Assembly (NCBI GenBank): GCA_946699065.1
Contig: CAMPDV010000024.1
Span: 1,054,001-1,118,000 of the forward strand
Direction of reading: 5' to 3'
From: Loxodes magnus
Lineage: Eukaryota; Ciliophora; Karyorelictea; Loxodida; Loxodidae
DNA length: 64,000 bases
Positions 22,228 to 34,665 of the stretch are shown here, one piece after another. Position 1 is the first letter of the stretch. Every line of letters starts with the position of its first letter. Both the position numbers and the translations under genes were made by a program. The notes below the pieces were generated by a model. The model did not search any database and had not been told where the DNA came from. It worked only from the letters and a program-made list of their open reading frames with translations.

Positions 22228-25200
22228 TCAAATTTGTGTTACATAAGCTCTTAGTACTACTTCAAAAATTAATGGATCAGTCTATCCAGGTGGAACATAA
22301 CCTCCCTACAGCTTACCTTCAATAACTTGCTCAACCCACTATCCTACTCCTTTTAAAGCTTCCATTCCTTCTATTATAGAATCAATAGGAGGGGCATTGA
22401 ATGTGAAAGAAATGTTGGATACACTTCCTGCATTAAGGTTTTCCTTTAGCTTATCGATTGAGAAATAGTTAGTTTCTTATTTCGGCATAATAAACTCAAC
22501 AGTTCCAGGTTTTGATAATTTTGGATCATTAAGTTAGCAACTTCCAACCTGAAGTTTACGTATTTTCATTTATTCATTTTCGTATTCAGTCTCTCCTTTA
22601 TTTTTTCTAAATATTAAGATTATTTTTTAACGACCTTCTACAATTTAATCCATAAAATCAAGAGGTTCTTAAACTTGCATATTCCAATTTGTAGGTCTTT
22701 TGAATGGAGCATCAATTTTAACAAAAAGTTATCTGCTCCAACAATTTCCTGCTATATAGAGATCTTGAGGAGTAACTTAGTTAGGAACATAAATTAAGAC
22801 ATGAGCGAAGAAATGTTGACTTTGATGATCAGGAGCAAATCTAACAGTTAGATCTAGTTCTTTATTAGCTGCCATGTTAGCTTCCTATGGAATGAAAGAA
22901 AACACATTTTATCCTGATTTATTTGTGCGACCATGATTCTTCTTTTAAATCTAGAACTCAAGAGCAAATGAAGATACATTTTAAAGTTGCAAAGATTTCT
23001 CATTTTAATCCCCTGTTAAAACATGTCCCATTCAGATTTCTTTCTCACCATTTACCTTTAGCTCAGGTCGAACACCTTTACCCTTCAGTTTAACACTAAC
23101 CATCGATTTTTCACTTTTTAGTACTAATCTTTCTTCAAATATTTATTGGCTTGGAGGAAGAAATTCAACTACTACTGGATGCGTAGCTCCAGGTTCTATT
23201 GTTCTTAATGCATTTAAAATACTAAAACCACAGTAAGGAGGTAAAGGAACTACACCTAGAGAAGCTGGTTCAAATCCTATATTACGTATGAGCAGTTCAT
23301 GAATTTTTCTTTAAGCAACTGCAATTTCTCCAAAATCATGCTCTATTTCTTCAGCCACTAGCATTTTTTCAACAACAGTCGTTCTTATCTCTAGAAAAGT
23401 ATTAACTGTTTCTCCTGGAGTCCAAGTTTTAAATCCCATAGTTTACACTTAAGCGATAAAAATAGGAATTTGATAAGTGGCATGTTCACTTTCTATTTCT
23501 TTTCTCCTTTCAAGCCAAAACATTGGTTTTTATTCTTGTTCTTATAATTTCTTTTCCTCTTCTTATTTTTTCCTAAGTTCTTCCTGTTTTCTTTTTAGTT
23601 CTTCTTCTTACTATTTTTAAAGCTCTATCTACTTCTACAGTTCAGCCTATTCTTTTGCAGTTAATTTCTTTCCTGGTTATGGAGCTGATAGTTAAGGAGT
23701 TTGATTTGACTACTAAGGAGTTTATTCTTATTATATTTCTTGCTTTGATTCTTCTTAGGGGAAGTTTCTAATTCTTTTCCTAAATTTGCTTTCGAATTTT
23801 ATTAAATGTTATACTATTTAGTTCGTTTGCAAGTTCTTTATCACTACTGGATTAATAGTCAGTCCTGATTCTTCAAAAGAAGGGGAAATTATTTCATAGG
23901 CTAAAGTTTTTTTACTTTAGTTTTGAACTCTAAACATTACTTCTTAACTTTCACCTTCAGGCAGAGAAGGAAATTCAAATTTGGTATAGGAGATGTTGAT
24001 GGGACATAAAATCACATGAGCTTTGTAATTGTAAAATATTTCCCTTGCTGATATGTTTCCTGTCTTTACCTTTATCGCTATTTAACTTTATTCCTTAGGT
24101 AATTCTGTACCTGGCTTTTAAGGAGCAGGTCGATAAACAGCAAACATTTCTAATTCTTCATCTGGTAATAGAGTTCCAAAGCCGTCATCAGGCTCAATTT
24201 TTATAGTTTCTGGCAGCCTTACAAAGGCAAATTCTTAGGGTAATTTGCAGTTATTTTTCATAGTGAATCTTAATTTAGAAGCAGAGTGTAGGTATACTTA
24301 CTAGAAATCAAGCATAGGAGGTTCAAATGTAATATTGTTAATGCTCAAAGTAAACTTGATAGTGATTCGTACAGGTTCCTCTTAATTTGCTCCGAATACC
24401 TTTATAGGTACTTGCAAAGTATCTTCTTACTCATTTAAATATTTATCTAGAATTTAAGGGGTTGTCTTAGAAGGCCTTAGTTTACACCAAATCTCGAATT
24501 TATCATAGCCTTATATATACCCAAGTGTTGGATTAAACTCTATATGACCCTTAGCTTCTTTAGGAGCGTATAATTAAATTTTCATTGGATGTGTTGATCT
24601 GTTATGAAGGACTATTTTATCTCTGTAAGTGTGCTCGAAGATGCAGATATTAAAGTCATAAATCTACTTTTCCACATAAATAGGAACATCCATGCATTCA
24701 CCTTTAATAGTGAATGGTATATTAATTTGATCTTCATTTTCAAACACAAGCAAAAATTTCTCTTCATAGCAGTCAATTATAGTTGGACTAAACTTAAATG
24801 ACATTGTGATTGAGTTATACCCTTCAATAAAGTTAGCGTTTGGCATTTTTAGTTACTTCAAGAATTGCTCTAGTTTAGTTAGGTCTTCTTAGTTCTGAGG
24901 AACATCATTGGCTTCCATTGTAGTGGTTATACTTTTGATCTCACTGATAGACTACTCAGAGTTGAAATTTGGTAAAATATTTCCAAACTCATCTCTAATA
25001 GAAAATTTAGAACCAAGAGCTCCATCGTTTGTAATTTTCATTCTAGAAACACCTGATTCTCCCATTATAACTTACTTAAAATCTATTATTTATGGCTCTA
25101 CTTTAATGATTGTTTACTTTGGAAGGCAGATTATAGGAATTTCAAAAGGTCCTGTTTTTGATTCAAAAGGAAGAACACTATTAATAGGAGTGTTCTGCTT

Positions 25201-25590
25201 TGGAGTAAAATGCACCCACACGACACCTGTAAGACCAGCAGATAATTCTCCAGGTGGATCATACTGAATTTCAAAGAAATCCTTAATAGAAGGGTCAAGA
25301 TCCTTTTCTCTGAAATAATATTTATTAAAAGTGAAACTAACGTTCGTTAGAACTATTTTCTCTGAATACCTTTTATTTACATTAAAATCCTTGAAAACTA
25401 TTTTTTCAGGTTTCGATATAAAAGATTATCCTACAAACTTCTTTCCTCAGCAAATTTAATCTTTATATCTGTTATTTTTATGGCGTTCATGTGCTTTTTT
25501 CATAATATCTTATTCATGCTTTGTTAACTCTCTCGGACCTTTATTTTATTCATTCTCACTTTCATTAGTTTCTAATTTTTCTTCAGACAT
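22228..25590 (-). CDS. CFAP74: Axonemal ASH/MSP-repeat protein, CFAP74-like
   Basis: 1120 aa in one uninterrupted frame. It is built from repeated immunoglobulin-like ASH/MSP/HYDIN domains, shown by recurring patterns such as KIVLTNVSFTFNKYYF, KIVLHNRSTHPMKI, ELLIRNIGFEPASLGV and KSLQLQNVSSFALEF, with PPG turns. A charged coiled stretch rich in K/E/Q lies near residues 580-660. Such proteins sit in the central-pair apparatus of motile cilia. The domain order (ASH repeats, central K/E/Q helix, more ASH repeats, C-terminal LQGGYVPPG) fits CFAP74 of the C1d projection as I remember it; CFAP47 or HYDIN relatives are alternatives. Start ATG 25588-25590; stop UGA 22228-22230 after VVLRAYVTQI. Confidence 0.75.
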
Positions 25591-27746
25591 CGTTATTTAT
25601 ATTAATAAAAAAGATGCTGCTCTTGTAACTTAAATTCAAATATGATTATTAGTTACTCTATGAATTTGTCTACTCTATTTAGCATACCAAAATGCCTTAT
25701 ATTAATACTCTCAATATTCTTCTAAGCTTACTATTATAATACGAAAGGAATATCAGTACTCATTACCCTAATAATCCTCTATTAACACTTTCAGCTAATT
25801 AAACTGGCACCTTATTCTTTCCTGTAGGTTTATATTCTTATTATTTCATTAGATAGATATTAGTTAGATTATATCTAAAGGGTAAAATTCAAAGAACATA
25901 AGGTAGTTTGATAATACTAGCTAGAAATAATAGAAAGAAGAATATATATTATGAAGCTTCTAAGTTATTAGCTGATGAAGCTTTTACTCTGCTTTTAAAG
26001 TTCAAAGCTAAAAGTCTAGAATAATATTTTCTACATTAAACTAAATTGAAACTAACTACTTTTAATATAATAGGTTAGTTAAGGTTAATAAAATAAGGTT
26101 ATAATAAGCTTTAGTTATCTTTAATGGTTAAGAAGATATCAACCAATTACTTTTATCTAGGCTATTAACCATTTCCTTTTTTTCAAGCTTTTATAGCTTT
26201 TAGTTATTTGCTAATAAGAAGTTTTGTATTTCTAATTGCTCTCTATTCAGAAGTATCTGAGTGGAATAATTTAAAGTGAAAGGTTAATTTTTACTCTATA
26301 AATAATCGTTAAATTCAAGGTTAATTTTTAATTTAGCATGCTAAGTTATTTTAAAATCCATTAAATTGAGTTAAAATCTCCATTAATTAAGTTATCTAAA
26401 TAATTATTTAACACACTGCCCATTTATCCATGAGTGATAACTTTATAAATATTTTATAATAAACAATTAAGAGCTATTCTAAGCATAGGACATATATTTT
26501 GTAGTGAATCTCTTCAATATAACTTTATTATATTATTAGGTATCAAATTTCATATCTAACTCACTAAAATTTCTAAATATTATTGTATTTGTATCATAGT
26601 ATTTTCAATGCTTTGTGTATATTTTATTTTTATTATATCTTAGATATAAAATAAGCTTCTAAATCTTAAGTTTACTATTAAATAAAATTTACAAAGAGTA
26701 GTAGCTTTTTATTTTATCTCCTTTCCTATTTCTTGTTTTGTTAATCGATGTGTATTTAATTAGCTGAAGACATTGTAAAATGTAAGTATGATTATTAATA
26801 TTTGTATTAAAGCTAAAACTATTTAAAACTTGATAAGTGAAAAGTTTGCTTTTATCTTCTCATTTGATAAATCAACTTTCTACTATTTTTAAGTTAGCCT
26901 TTTATAGTTGATTGTCTTATTTGAAGTATATTAGGATTTGAACGATTTAATATAACTAAATAAGTCAACATTATATAATTTCTTAATTTCTACAGATAGA
27001 CTGAAAAATCCTATTATCTAGGTAATTCCCTAGTGTATTAGATAGGTATTAGCTAAATTGATTAAATAAAGCAAAAGTTCTAGTAGCTTGATTATAAATA
27101 GATATATCTATAGATCACTAGATAAAGGTATTCTTTCTTTAGTTAAATTAATTTTAAGCAGTAATTATTAATGATAGTATCAGTAATTAGTAAATCTAGC
27201 TTAAATTGCTGCTTTCTCTATATTTTATCTCCTTTATATTCCTTTATTTACCTTCTTTAATTTAGCATTACTGCTAGGTTAGTTCTCTATTAATCTAAAC
27301 GATATTAGACTAAGGATCTTTATAAGCCTAGTTGTATAATAAAGATATTTGAGTATCAAGATTTGAAAGTTAGGAAGTATCGAATGTAGGCAATTAAGCA
27401 GATATAAGGGATGTAATTTTGACTGCTATAAAGTAATTTGCTATAATAGATTTAAATTCCTGCTTTATGTAATGTCTAAATATGCTCAATCTATTAAAGC
27501 TTTACTTTGCTACTTAAGAGAATAAAATTGCACTTATTTACTCAAATTATCCCTTTAAGCGGAGTTCGATTAATAGAGGTTTTTTATAGGCTTGAGTTTG
27601 ATCTAGGATAGTTGTATAAATTAGAAAATAATAGAAATAAAGGGCCTGGAAAGAGTATAGAGTAGTTAAATGGAATATGTAAAGAAGGTTTCATTTAAAT
27701 TAGGGAATATAATAAGCTATTGATTAATTGAATAATAAATCAAATA
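25591..27746. other. Long AT-rich divergent spacer
   Basis: 2.16 kb between CFAP74-like (-) and ACBP (+). No gene, RNA or repeat array recognised on either strand. Confidence 0.55.
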
Positions 27747-28022
27747 ATGGAAGAAAGATATAAGAGGGCTTTGAATTACATCAAGAGCGGTAAAGGTAAC
27801 TAACCTGATAATAGCGACAAGTTGTCATTTTACGGTTTATTCAAACAAATTACTGAAGGTCCTCCTAAATCTAAGGCTCCAAGTCGCCTAAAGGTTGTTG
27901 AAAGGGCAAAATACGATGCTTGGGCAACCAGAGCAAAACTGAGCAAAGAATAGGCTATGCAAGAATATATTAATATTCTAACTAAAATTACTCCTGACTG
28001 GGAAAAAGATGCAAAGTTGTGA
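27747..28022 (+). CDS. Acyl-CoA-binding protein
   Basis: 91 aa, the family size, four-helix ACBP fold. Recognisable parts: FYGLFKQITEGPP (family YALYKQAT-GD), KAKYDAW matching the K-x2-W acyl-CoA/adenine-binding helix (VVERAKYDAWATR), and KEQAMQEYINIL of the last helix. It binds long-chain acyl-CoA esters in the cytosol and supplies them to lipid synthesis, which fits the lipid-related genes nearby in a loose way. Start MEERYKRALNYI; stop UGA at 28020-28022. The tetraspanin start lies 215 bp downstream on the same strand. The SxxG-x-R region is slightly unusual (SKAPSRLK), but binding residues Tyr, Lys and Trp are present. Confidence 0.95.
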
Positions 28023-28237
28023 GCCTAACATTAATTTTTTAAACAGATAAGCTAATTTTTCTTTTATCTAACCTAATCTTTATTTCCTTTGAAATCCTTT
28101 AAATTACATATTATAACTAAAAAATATCAATCATATGTGTCTAATTACTAAGTCACACCATTAAATGTTGATTGTAATATTTATAGTCAAATCTTTTTTC
28201 TACTTTAATACTGAAAAAAATTTTGATTTATTGAAAA

Positions 28238-29218
28238 ATGTCACCTCGTTGTCTCTAATGCGTTCTTACCGTATTTAACGGAATATTAGTTTTGATAGGA
28301 ATATTTTTGATAATTTTATCAATTAAAGTGTACAATTCTGAATTGCTTGAAGATATTATTAAAGCTGCTGATATTACATTTGATTTATAAACTTTAGTTG
28401 GTGGAGTAACTCTTTTAACAGGAATTGGTGTTATTATTTTAGGGTTTATTGGATCATTATCTGGATGGAGCAAAAACTAGAAACTATTCTTTGTGTATTT
28501 ATGCTTTTTATTTTTGCTGTCTCTAGTAGCCTTAGGCATATCAGTTTGATTTACTTATATTTACTTCTTTCAAAAAAATAACTTTGGCTATGATAAAATT
28601 TGTGCTAATGAAAGCGATTTGTCGAGTTTTCTTATTGAAGCTGACAAAGCAGTTAAATAAAGTGAGTAAGGGATGTGTACTGCAGTATGTCCTTGCAATA
28701 TCAATAAGGAAATAGCTTAATAATTTTAAAATTATTCATCTTTTGATCTTAATGAAGAAGGCGCTCTAAGTGCTACAACATGCAACCCTTGTCTATCGTC
28801 TGATCCTGAAATTATTAGAAAATTATAGGAACTAAGAGGAAATCATACAATAGGACCTAATGACTGTCCTTCTTGAATTGTTACGAATACTTATTTCACT
28901 CATAGTGAAAAGCAAACATTTAGCTTACTAGAATGGATAGAAGATAAATGAGATTGTTCAGGAATATGCTATCAAACTTAATTCTATCTATTCTCTGATA
29001 TTAATAGAGGGCCTTCAAGTAAAACATGCTTAAACGAAATAACCAATTGGCTTCGAAAATATCTTAAATATGGTATGATAATAGGCTTCTCAGTAACCAT
29101 TGGATTTATAATTTTGCACTGCATTTCTTACAATATATGCTGCAAATCAAAAAGGAGATCATCAAGTCTTCTAAGAGAAAACGAAAACTAGGATCATTAG
29201 ATGGAAAGTCTAATTTGA
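28238..29218 (+). CDS. Tetraspanin-like four-span membrane protein
   Basis: 326 aa. MSPRCLQCVLTVFNGILVLIG is the first span; spans 2 and 3 are TLVGGVTLLTGIGVIILGFIG and VYLCFLFLLSLVALGISVWF. A large outer loop (about residues 115-280) has many Cys (CTAVCPC, CNPC, CPSW, CSGICY) and an NHT glycosylation site. The last span is GMIIGFSVTIGFIILHCISY, with a basic Cys-rich tail (CCKSKRR). The layout is that of tetraspanins, which organise membrane domains. The canonical CCG motif is not exact (DCSGIC), so it is a divergent member. Three internal UGAs read as Trp. Stop UGA at 29216-29218. Confidence 0.83.
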
Positions 29219-29713
29219 AGAAATAAATAAGCTTTATATAGGTTATTAATAAATTGCTGTAGTCATCTTTACTTTACATATCTTTAATACTTATTTCTTA
29301 TCCAACCTTAGCTTTAATATGCTGAGTTTAAAACTATCAATCATAGCTAAGACAGTTATGATTTCATTTAGATCTGTAAATCACAGTCTTACTTTATGCT
29401 TTAATATCATATCCAACAGCATTCATCTTAAGACAGCTTAATAATTTATATTCTCAACTCTTACAAACTTACCTGATTTTTTACTTCTAAAGCATTTAAA
29501 ACCTTTAATCTAATCCTAATTTCCAAGCAATAGGCTAAAGGCACTAAAATACTAAAGTCTGTTTTTTCTTTCTTAGAAGTATATTTAAAGGTAAGGCAAA
29601 AACATAAGCATCATAGTAAGAAAATAAGAGTAAAGGTATAAGAAAAGGCCTGAAATAGTATAGTAAATAAGCTTAAGGGAATTTACAAATTAATAGTTAA
29701 ATAATAGTTTTAA
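29219..29713. other. Spacer, nothing seen
   Basis: 495 bp between two plus-strand genes; AT-rich, no features recognised. Confidence 0.6.
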
Positions 29714-32680
29714 ATGGAAGACATGATATAGCGAATGAAATTGAATTTGCAGTTTGATTTTAATGAAGTTATTAAGGATTTAACCTCTAAAGAAGTTGAA
29801 ACTTACACTCTTACTTAGACTCTTAAATAAGTAACCACTGTGTTGTAGAATAATGAAGATGTTATAACGTTAGAATTCCTAACGAAATAGAATGTCCAGA
29901 GCTTTCATTACCATATTAATATACTTCTCAATGTTCTGATTGAGTATTTGACTAGTATAAACTAAGCTATTGCTATATAATGCTGTGCTATTATAGAAGT
30001 AATCTGTACCAAGAAATACGCGAGTAGTATTTAGATAGCTAATGCTGTTACTAAAATGCTTAAACAGCTGATGATTTTATAATAGTCATAAGAGAGATTT
30101 GATAAGAAGCAGATTATATCAGTGGTGCATAATACTCTACTCTAAATAATCCTAGAAATTAGCTCTGCTTAAGCACTTAAAAATGTTATTAACTTCACTA
30201 AAAGAACACTTATTACCACTTAGCTTCAGATCAGATGTGCGTAGTATGTTCTTTATGCTTTAAATAAATGGCATAATTAAGTATTCGCTAAAGAGTATAA
30301 CTATTGGGCTGAGACTTTGGAAGAGTATATCATCAATTTTTAGAAGGGAGTAGTAGAGTTTAAAAACTAGCATTTGCTAGTGCAAAATTTAATTAGAACT
30401 TATAGTGAAAAATTTCCTTCTAGAAAGGCAGCTATTCTAAATAAAGCAGGTTTCTGCTACCATATCAAAAATGCCCATTGTGGTTAAGAATAAGAAGCAA
30501 GACCTAAATCTGCCTTTTTAAAGAAGCAAAACGAATCTTTTACAATTATGCCCAAAAAAGTTTATATCAAATCCTAAGCCACTTAAGCGGAAAATCAAGG
30601 ACTGAATGTCTCTTCTGATTAGTTAATTTCAAAAACTAAAAGCTATTCTTAACGAAATGCAACTAGCCAGGATAAAAATTCCTATCAGTTAATATAATTT
30701 AAGCAAGTATAGATAGAGAAAAAAAGGAATCTAAAGAGCAAGTCTATGGCTTAGAAAATCAATAAATCGTTTTCTGCAATCCCAAGCTAGAACTACTAAG
30801 CTGAGAAATAATAGATATCGTTTGCTTTAAAGAATTCACCTAAAGAGAATTCATAGTTCGACTCCTAGTTTTTTTCTCTTTATGAGCTTCATAATTCTTC
30901 TTAATTAAGTGCGTAAAACTCGAAACAGTTCAGAGGTAAAAAGATGCTCTAACTTTAAAACAAAATAGATAAGTCCTTGAAGACAATAACTACTTAGCAA
31001 AGCTTATTCTAGAACTAACTTAACTATGATTAGCTATCTAAAGAGTAAAACTGGAATAATGACATGCATATGGTTTATGAAGGAAAGCTTAAAATTTGAA
31101 TTTCTGATATGGATTCGAATGCTTGAAACTTAAGAAAAAATGCTTTCGAAGAATTTCAAAAGTTTATTATGTAATTTGAGGTTTTGACTAGCTTAATAAT
31201 CCAGACTAAACAGAGATAAAAGGAAATAATCGATTTACATATTAAGCATATGGATGAGGTTCATCCACAAGTTTGCTTTGCCTGTGTGAATTCTTTCTGC
31301 TAGGTGGTAGATATTTTTAACTTCTCTTAATAATTCCTAGAAAATATAGATACTTTAGTCATGAAAAGCATTGATAATCTAGCTTCTTAAAAAGAATTCC
31401 AAAGAAAAGCTGGAAGTGTTCTATATGAGAAATTGATAGCTTTGTATGAAATAGATGTGATTTTGAGCAGCGTTTTGGTAGTAATAAGTAAGGTGAATGT
31501 TTAGAAGGCTGCTGTGAATATAATAGCATTAGTGATGTTTGGCAACTTGATGCCTTAGTAAAGATAATTTATTGCAAATACTGAGAAATTGAAAAGCACA
31601 TTGAACTATATTTGAGGCATTATAATTAAGAACTAATAGAACGCTGAATATTTAGAAAACTGCTTGAAAATTTTGGATTAACTGTCTTTCTATAAACCTG
31701 AGCTAGTAATGCAGTTTATATAAAAATAACCATATGAAAACCAAAATATTTTAAGAAATCTAGCTGGAACTTACAATTTCAAAGACTTATCTCTGCTTAC
31801 TATCAGAATGCAGTCAAACGTTAAATAGTTCCAATGCAAATCTCTGAACATCTCAGACACATCTATGCTTCCTACAGTTGAACAATCTATCATACGGCAT
31901 GAAAATTAAATATGTGACATAGCATGGAAATGTACAGTTAATGAAGGACAAGAAAAGCTGCAACTATTAACAGAATTATTCAATATTTGCTAGTAGTTTA
32001 GAACTGAAGCCTCTCCAGAATCAGACCCTTAGTCTCAGTAATTCTTAAATTTTAAAAATAAATGAGAAAAGTATGTAGATGACGTTTACACAGCTATATG
32101 TGATGGTCTTAAAGATGAAGTTACAAAGGAGATTAGTTTTAGAATGCTCAATAAGTTTATAAGGAAGCATTACAGTTTTGTAACTGAAAACTTCTAGCAA
32201 ATCCCTATTTTTAAATTCCTTTAAGACCCTTCAGTTCAAGTATGCTTTTATCTTTAGATTTAGCTGTCTTAGTTTTTTAGTTCCTTATTTCTGATAAATC
32301 AGTAAATAGGGTTCAAGATCTATATGTATCTTCTTTAATAATCAAGTGTTGAGCAAAAGTTCCTGCTACTAAACAAACTTAACGAAGTATTACAGAATTT
32401 AGATGCTAACTAAGTGACCCTAATAGCTGAGTATACTATAGCTAACCTGTCTAAGGTAATTTAACTACTTTAGCATTTACTATCTTAAAACCTCAAGCTA
32501 AGGAAAGTAGTAATGGAGTTATTTGTCCAGATGCAAATCCATGGAAATGAAAATGTACATCTTTTATTAGAGAGTATGGAACCATAAGAAGTCAAAATTT
32601 TTAATATTTTTGTAAGGAAGCAACAAAGTGAAACTCCTCGCACTTCAGGATCTTCCTTAAGTAGTAGGAATAAAAAATGA
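29714..32680 (+). CDS. TOG/HEAT-repeat protein (CLASP or crescerin-like)
   Basis: 988 aa, nearly all helical. The N-terminal ~200 residues form HEAT-like helices (TKMLKQLMILQQSQERF, RTLITTQLQIRCAQYVLYAL). A basic, Ser/Gln/Lys-rich linker (~270-430) has a KSK/KKR pattern typical of microtubule-binding tails. A second helical array opens with KIWISDMDSNAWNLRKNAFE, matching the D-W-x2-R helix that starts TOG domains; both Trp codons there are UGA. TOG domains bind tubulin, and CLASP/crescerin proteins act on microtubules and cilia. The exact subfamily is not decided. I end it at the UGA of 32678-32680 after SSRNKK; the next in-frame UGA is ~40 nt on. Confidence 0.75.
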
Positions 32681-32753
32681 AAGATTCATACCTATAACTT
32701 TATAAATCTTTGTATTCTATGAAAAGCACTAAGCATAACAACAAAATTTACTT

Positions 32754-32789
32754 AAATGGCTGTTTACTTAAAATTATATTAAGCCATTT
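32754..32789. repeat. Hairpin AAATGGCT...AGCCATTT
   Basis: Perfect 8-bp stem with a 20-nt loop, likely in the 3' UTR of the TOG gene. Shares the ATGGCT/AGCCAT core with the hairpin at 33739. Confidence 0.75.
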
Positions 32790-33738
32790 GATTCTATATA
32801 CCCTAACTTAAATCTGCAGAACATTACAAAAGTTTAGATAATAATTAATCATCTTAAATATATTTATCCTTACAGTAGAAAAAAGCATTCTGTATGTAGA
32901 AATCTTTAATCAATATATCTTACAATAACTAAGTAGTAGTATAGTAACTTTCTATCTACTAATAGGCATATAAGTAATAAGCTTATCTATTATTATATAG
33001 AGAGAGCTTCATTTGGCATTTCAAACATCCAATTATTAAGTTAATAAAAATTAATTATGATACCTAACAGTATATTTCAATTCTAAGGATTTTAGTTATC
33101 TAGTAGAAAAGTAATACCCACTCATTATATTAATACTATAAAAAAAGAGCTATAAGACGTTTTTTATATAGCCATTACAAAGTCGCTAGTTATAATATGA
33201 CAAAGTAAACTACTAAAGGTATTAATTTACTCTATTTTATATATAAAATTAAATATAAAGAGTGCTAAATTAAACGCTTTATTATTATAGTTAGTAATAA
33301 AGGAGATAAATAAACGTTATCTCAGATTGCTACTCTTCATTGCATAATGAGTAATTTAGATTCTAATAATAGAGAAATATAAATAAGATATATCAACTCT
33401 TTTATAAGGAATTCATTAAAGAAAGGTACCTGTAATGGATATTACATCCTTAAGTAAAGGAATAGTTAGATTTAATTTACATTAAATACTTGTTAGTGAG
33501 TGAGAATGAGCTATCTTACATTCAAAGCATTTAAGCTAATAATTTTTGATTCCTATTAGCATAAAACTGGAACTTAATAAAGTTCTAGTAGATTAGCTTC
33601 TCTCTATACTTAAATCCCTCTAACTAAAATTATTACTCTAATATACGAAAAGTAGCCTACAAGTTCTAAAAAAGGACTAGTATCTTCGATTATCTAAACT
33701 TTAAATAAGAGGATAATTCAAGAAGTTAATTAATATTA

Positions 33739-33764
33739 AATGGCTATATGATAATAGCCATTTA
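33739..33764. repeat. Perfect hairpin AAATGGCTAT...ATAGCCATTT
   Basis: 10-bp perfect stem, 6-nt loop. Its right arm plus flank (19 nt, TGATAATAGCCATTTATTT, 33750-33768) recurs exactly at 53488-53506. Confidence 0.85.
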
Positions 33765-34170
33765 TTTATAGCCTACCATCTCCATATTTACTTTTTAAGC
33801 TTTCCTCTAGATATAATAATTATCTTCATTATCTAAGTTATTTAAAGTAATTAAGTATGTTATACATACTTGAATATAATAGTAGATTTATTATCTAATC
33901 AACTTTACTTGCTATAAGTATACTGTAATAGTGGGATAGTTTATAAAATCCACAGATATTAGTGATATTAACGAAAAAGGACTTTTAAGGTCAAAAGATT
34001 TAAAGAAAGATACTTATAGACCATAAGATGATATCTTCCACAGTATCATACTTCTATATAGAGACTACTTGCTACTGAGGTGTAAATAAAGTATAATAGG
34101 AGCTAATATGAAAAAAGGCATATTTGTAGATAATCTTTATTTTTACTTCCTAACTATTTAAAATATTAAA

Positions 34171-34665
34171 ATGGAATAAAAGGCTTTTTATGCTTTGCCT
34201 ATTAAGAAACATAGCAATAACTTTCAAGCATTAAGAAATACTTTAAAATCGAGAAATCTTTCATCGCGAACGACCAGCTAAAGTAGGAGGTAGTATTCAA
34301 ATCCAAGTTAGAGATTAAAAAATTCATCCTCCTTAAGTTTTAATCATTCTCTTCTAGGAAGATCAAAAGTCTATTTGCCTTCTTTGAAATAAAAAAAGAG
34401 CAGAATATAACCAGTTTAAATTTTTGTTCCAGCGTATAAAGGATTCAAATGCTTGCTATAATTAAACTCCTTCTAGTAAAAATTAATTTATGAGAGTAAC
34501 AATAAGAGCTATCATAAAAAGAATAAAACTGCTCGGTAGATTCCTCTACCAAGCAATACTTTTCTAGACATGCAAGAAACACTTAAAATCAAAGCGAATT
34601 AGCAATAAAAAATAATTTATTTAAGTAAAAGCAATACTTATCAGAAGGAAACTCCTTAGTCATGA
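34171..34665 (+). CDS. Small basic Ser/Gln-rich protein
   Basis: 164 aa. It starts MEQKAFYALPIKKHSNNF and is rich in Ser, Arg, Lys and Gln, with repeated basic patches (SRTTSQSRRQYS, KQKKSRIQP, SYHKKNKTARQIPLP). No domain or membrane segment. The composition is markedly less AT-biased than the flanks and there is no internal UGA, which supports coding. It may be a disordered nucleic-acid- or cytoskeleton-binding protein; no family recognised. Stop UGA 34663-34665 after KETPQS. Confidence 0.6.

Larger units (their letters stand above)
32681..34170. other. AT-rich spacer with small hairpins
   Basis: 1.49 kb. Holds an AAATGGCT/AGCCATTT inverted repeat at 32754-32789, ~75 bp after the TOG gene stop, a GCTATA/TATAGC pair near 33150-33175 and a perfect palindrome at 33739-33764. 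No gene. Confidence 0.6.
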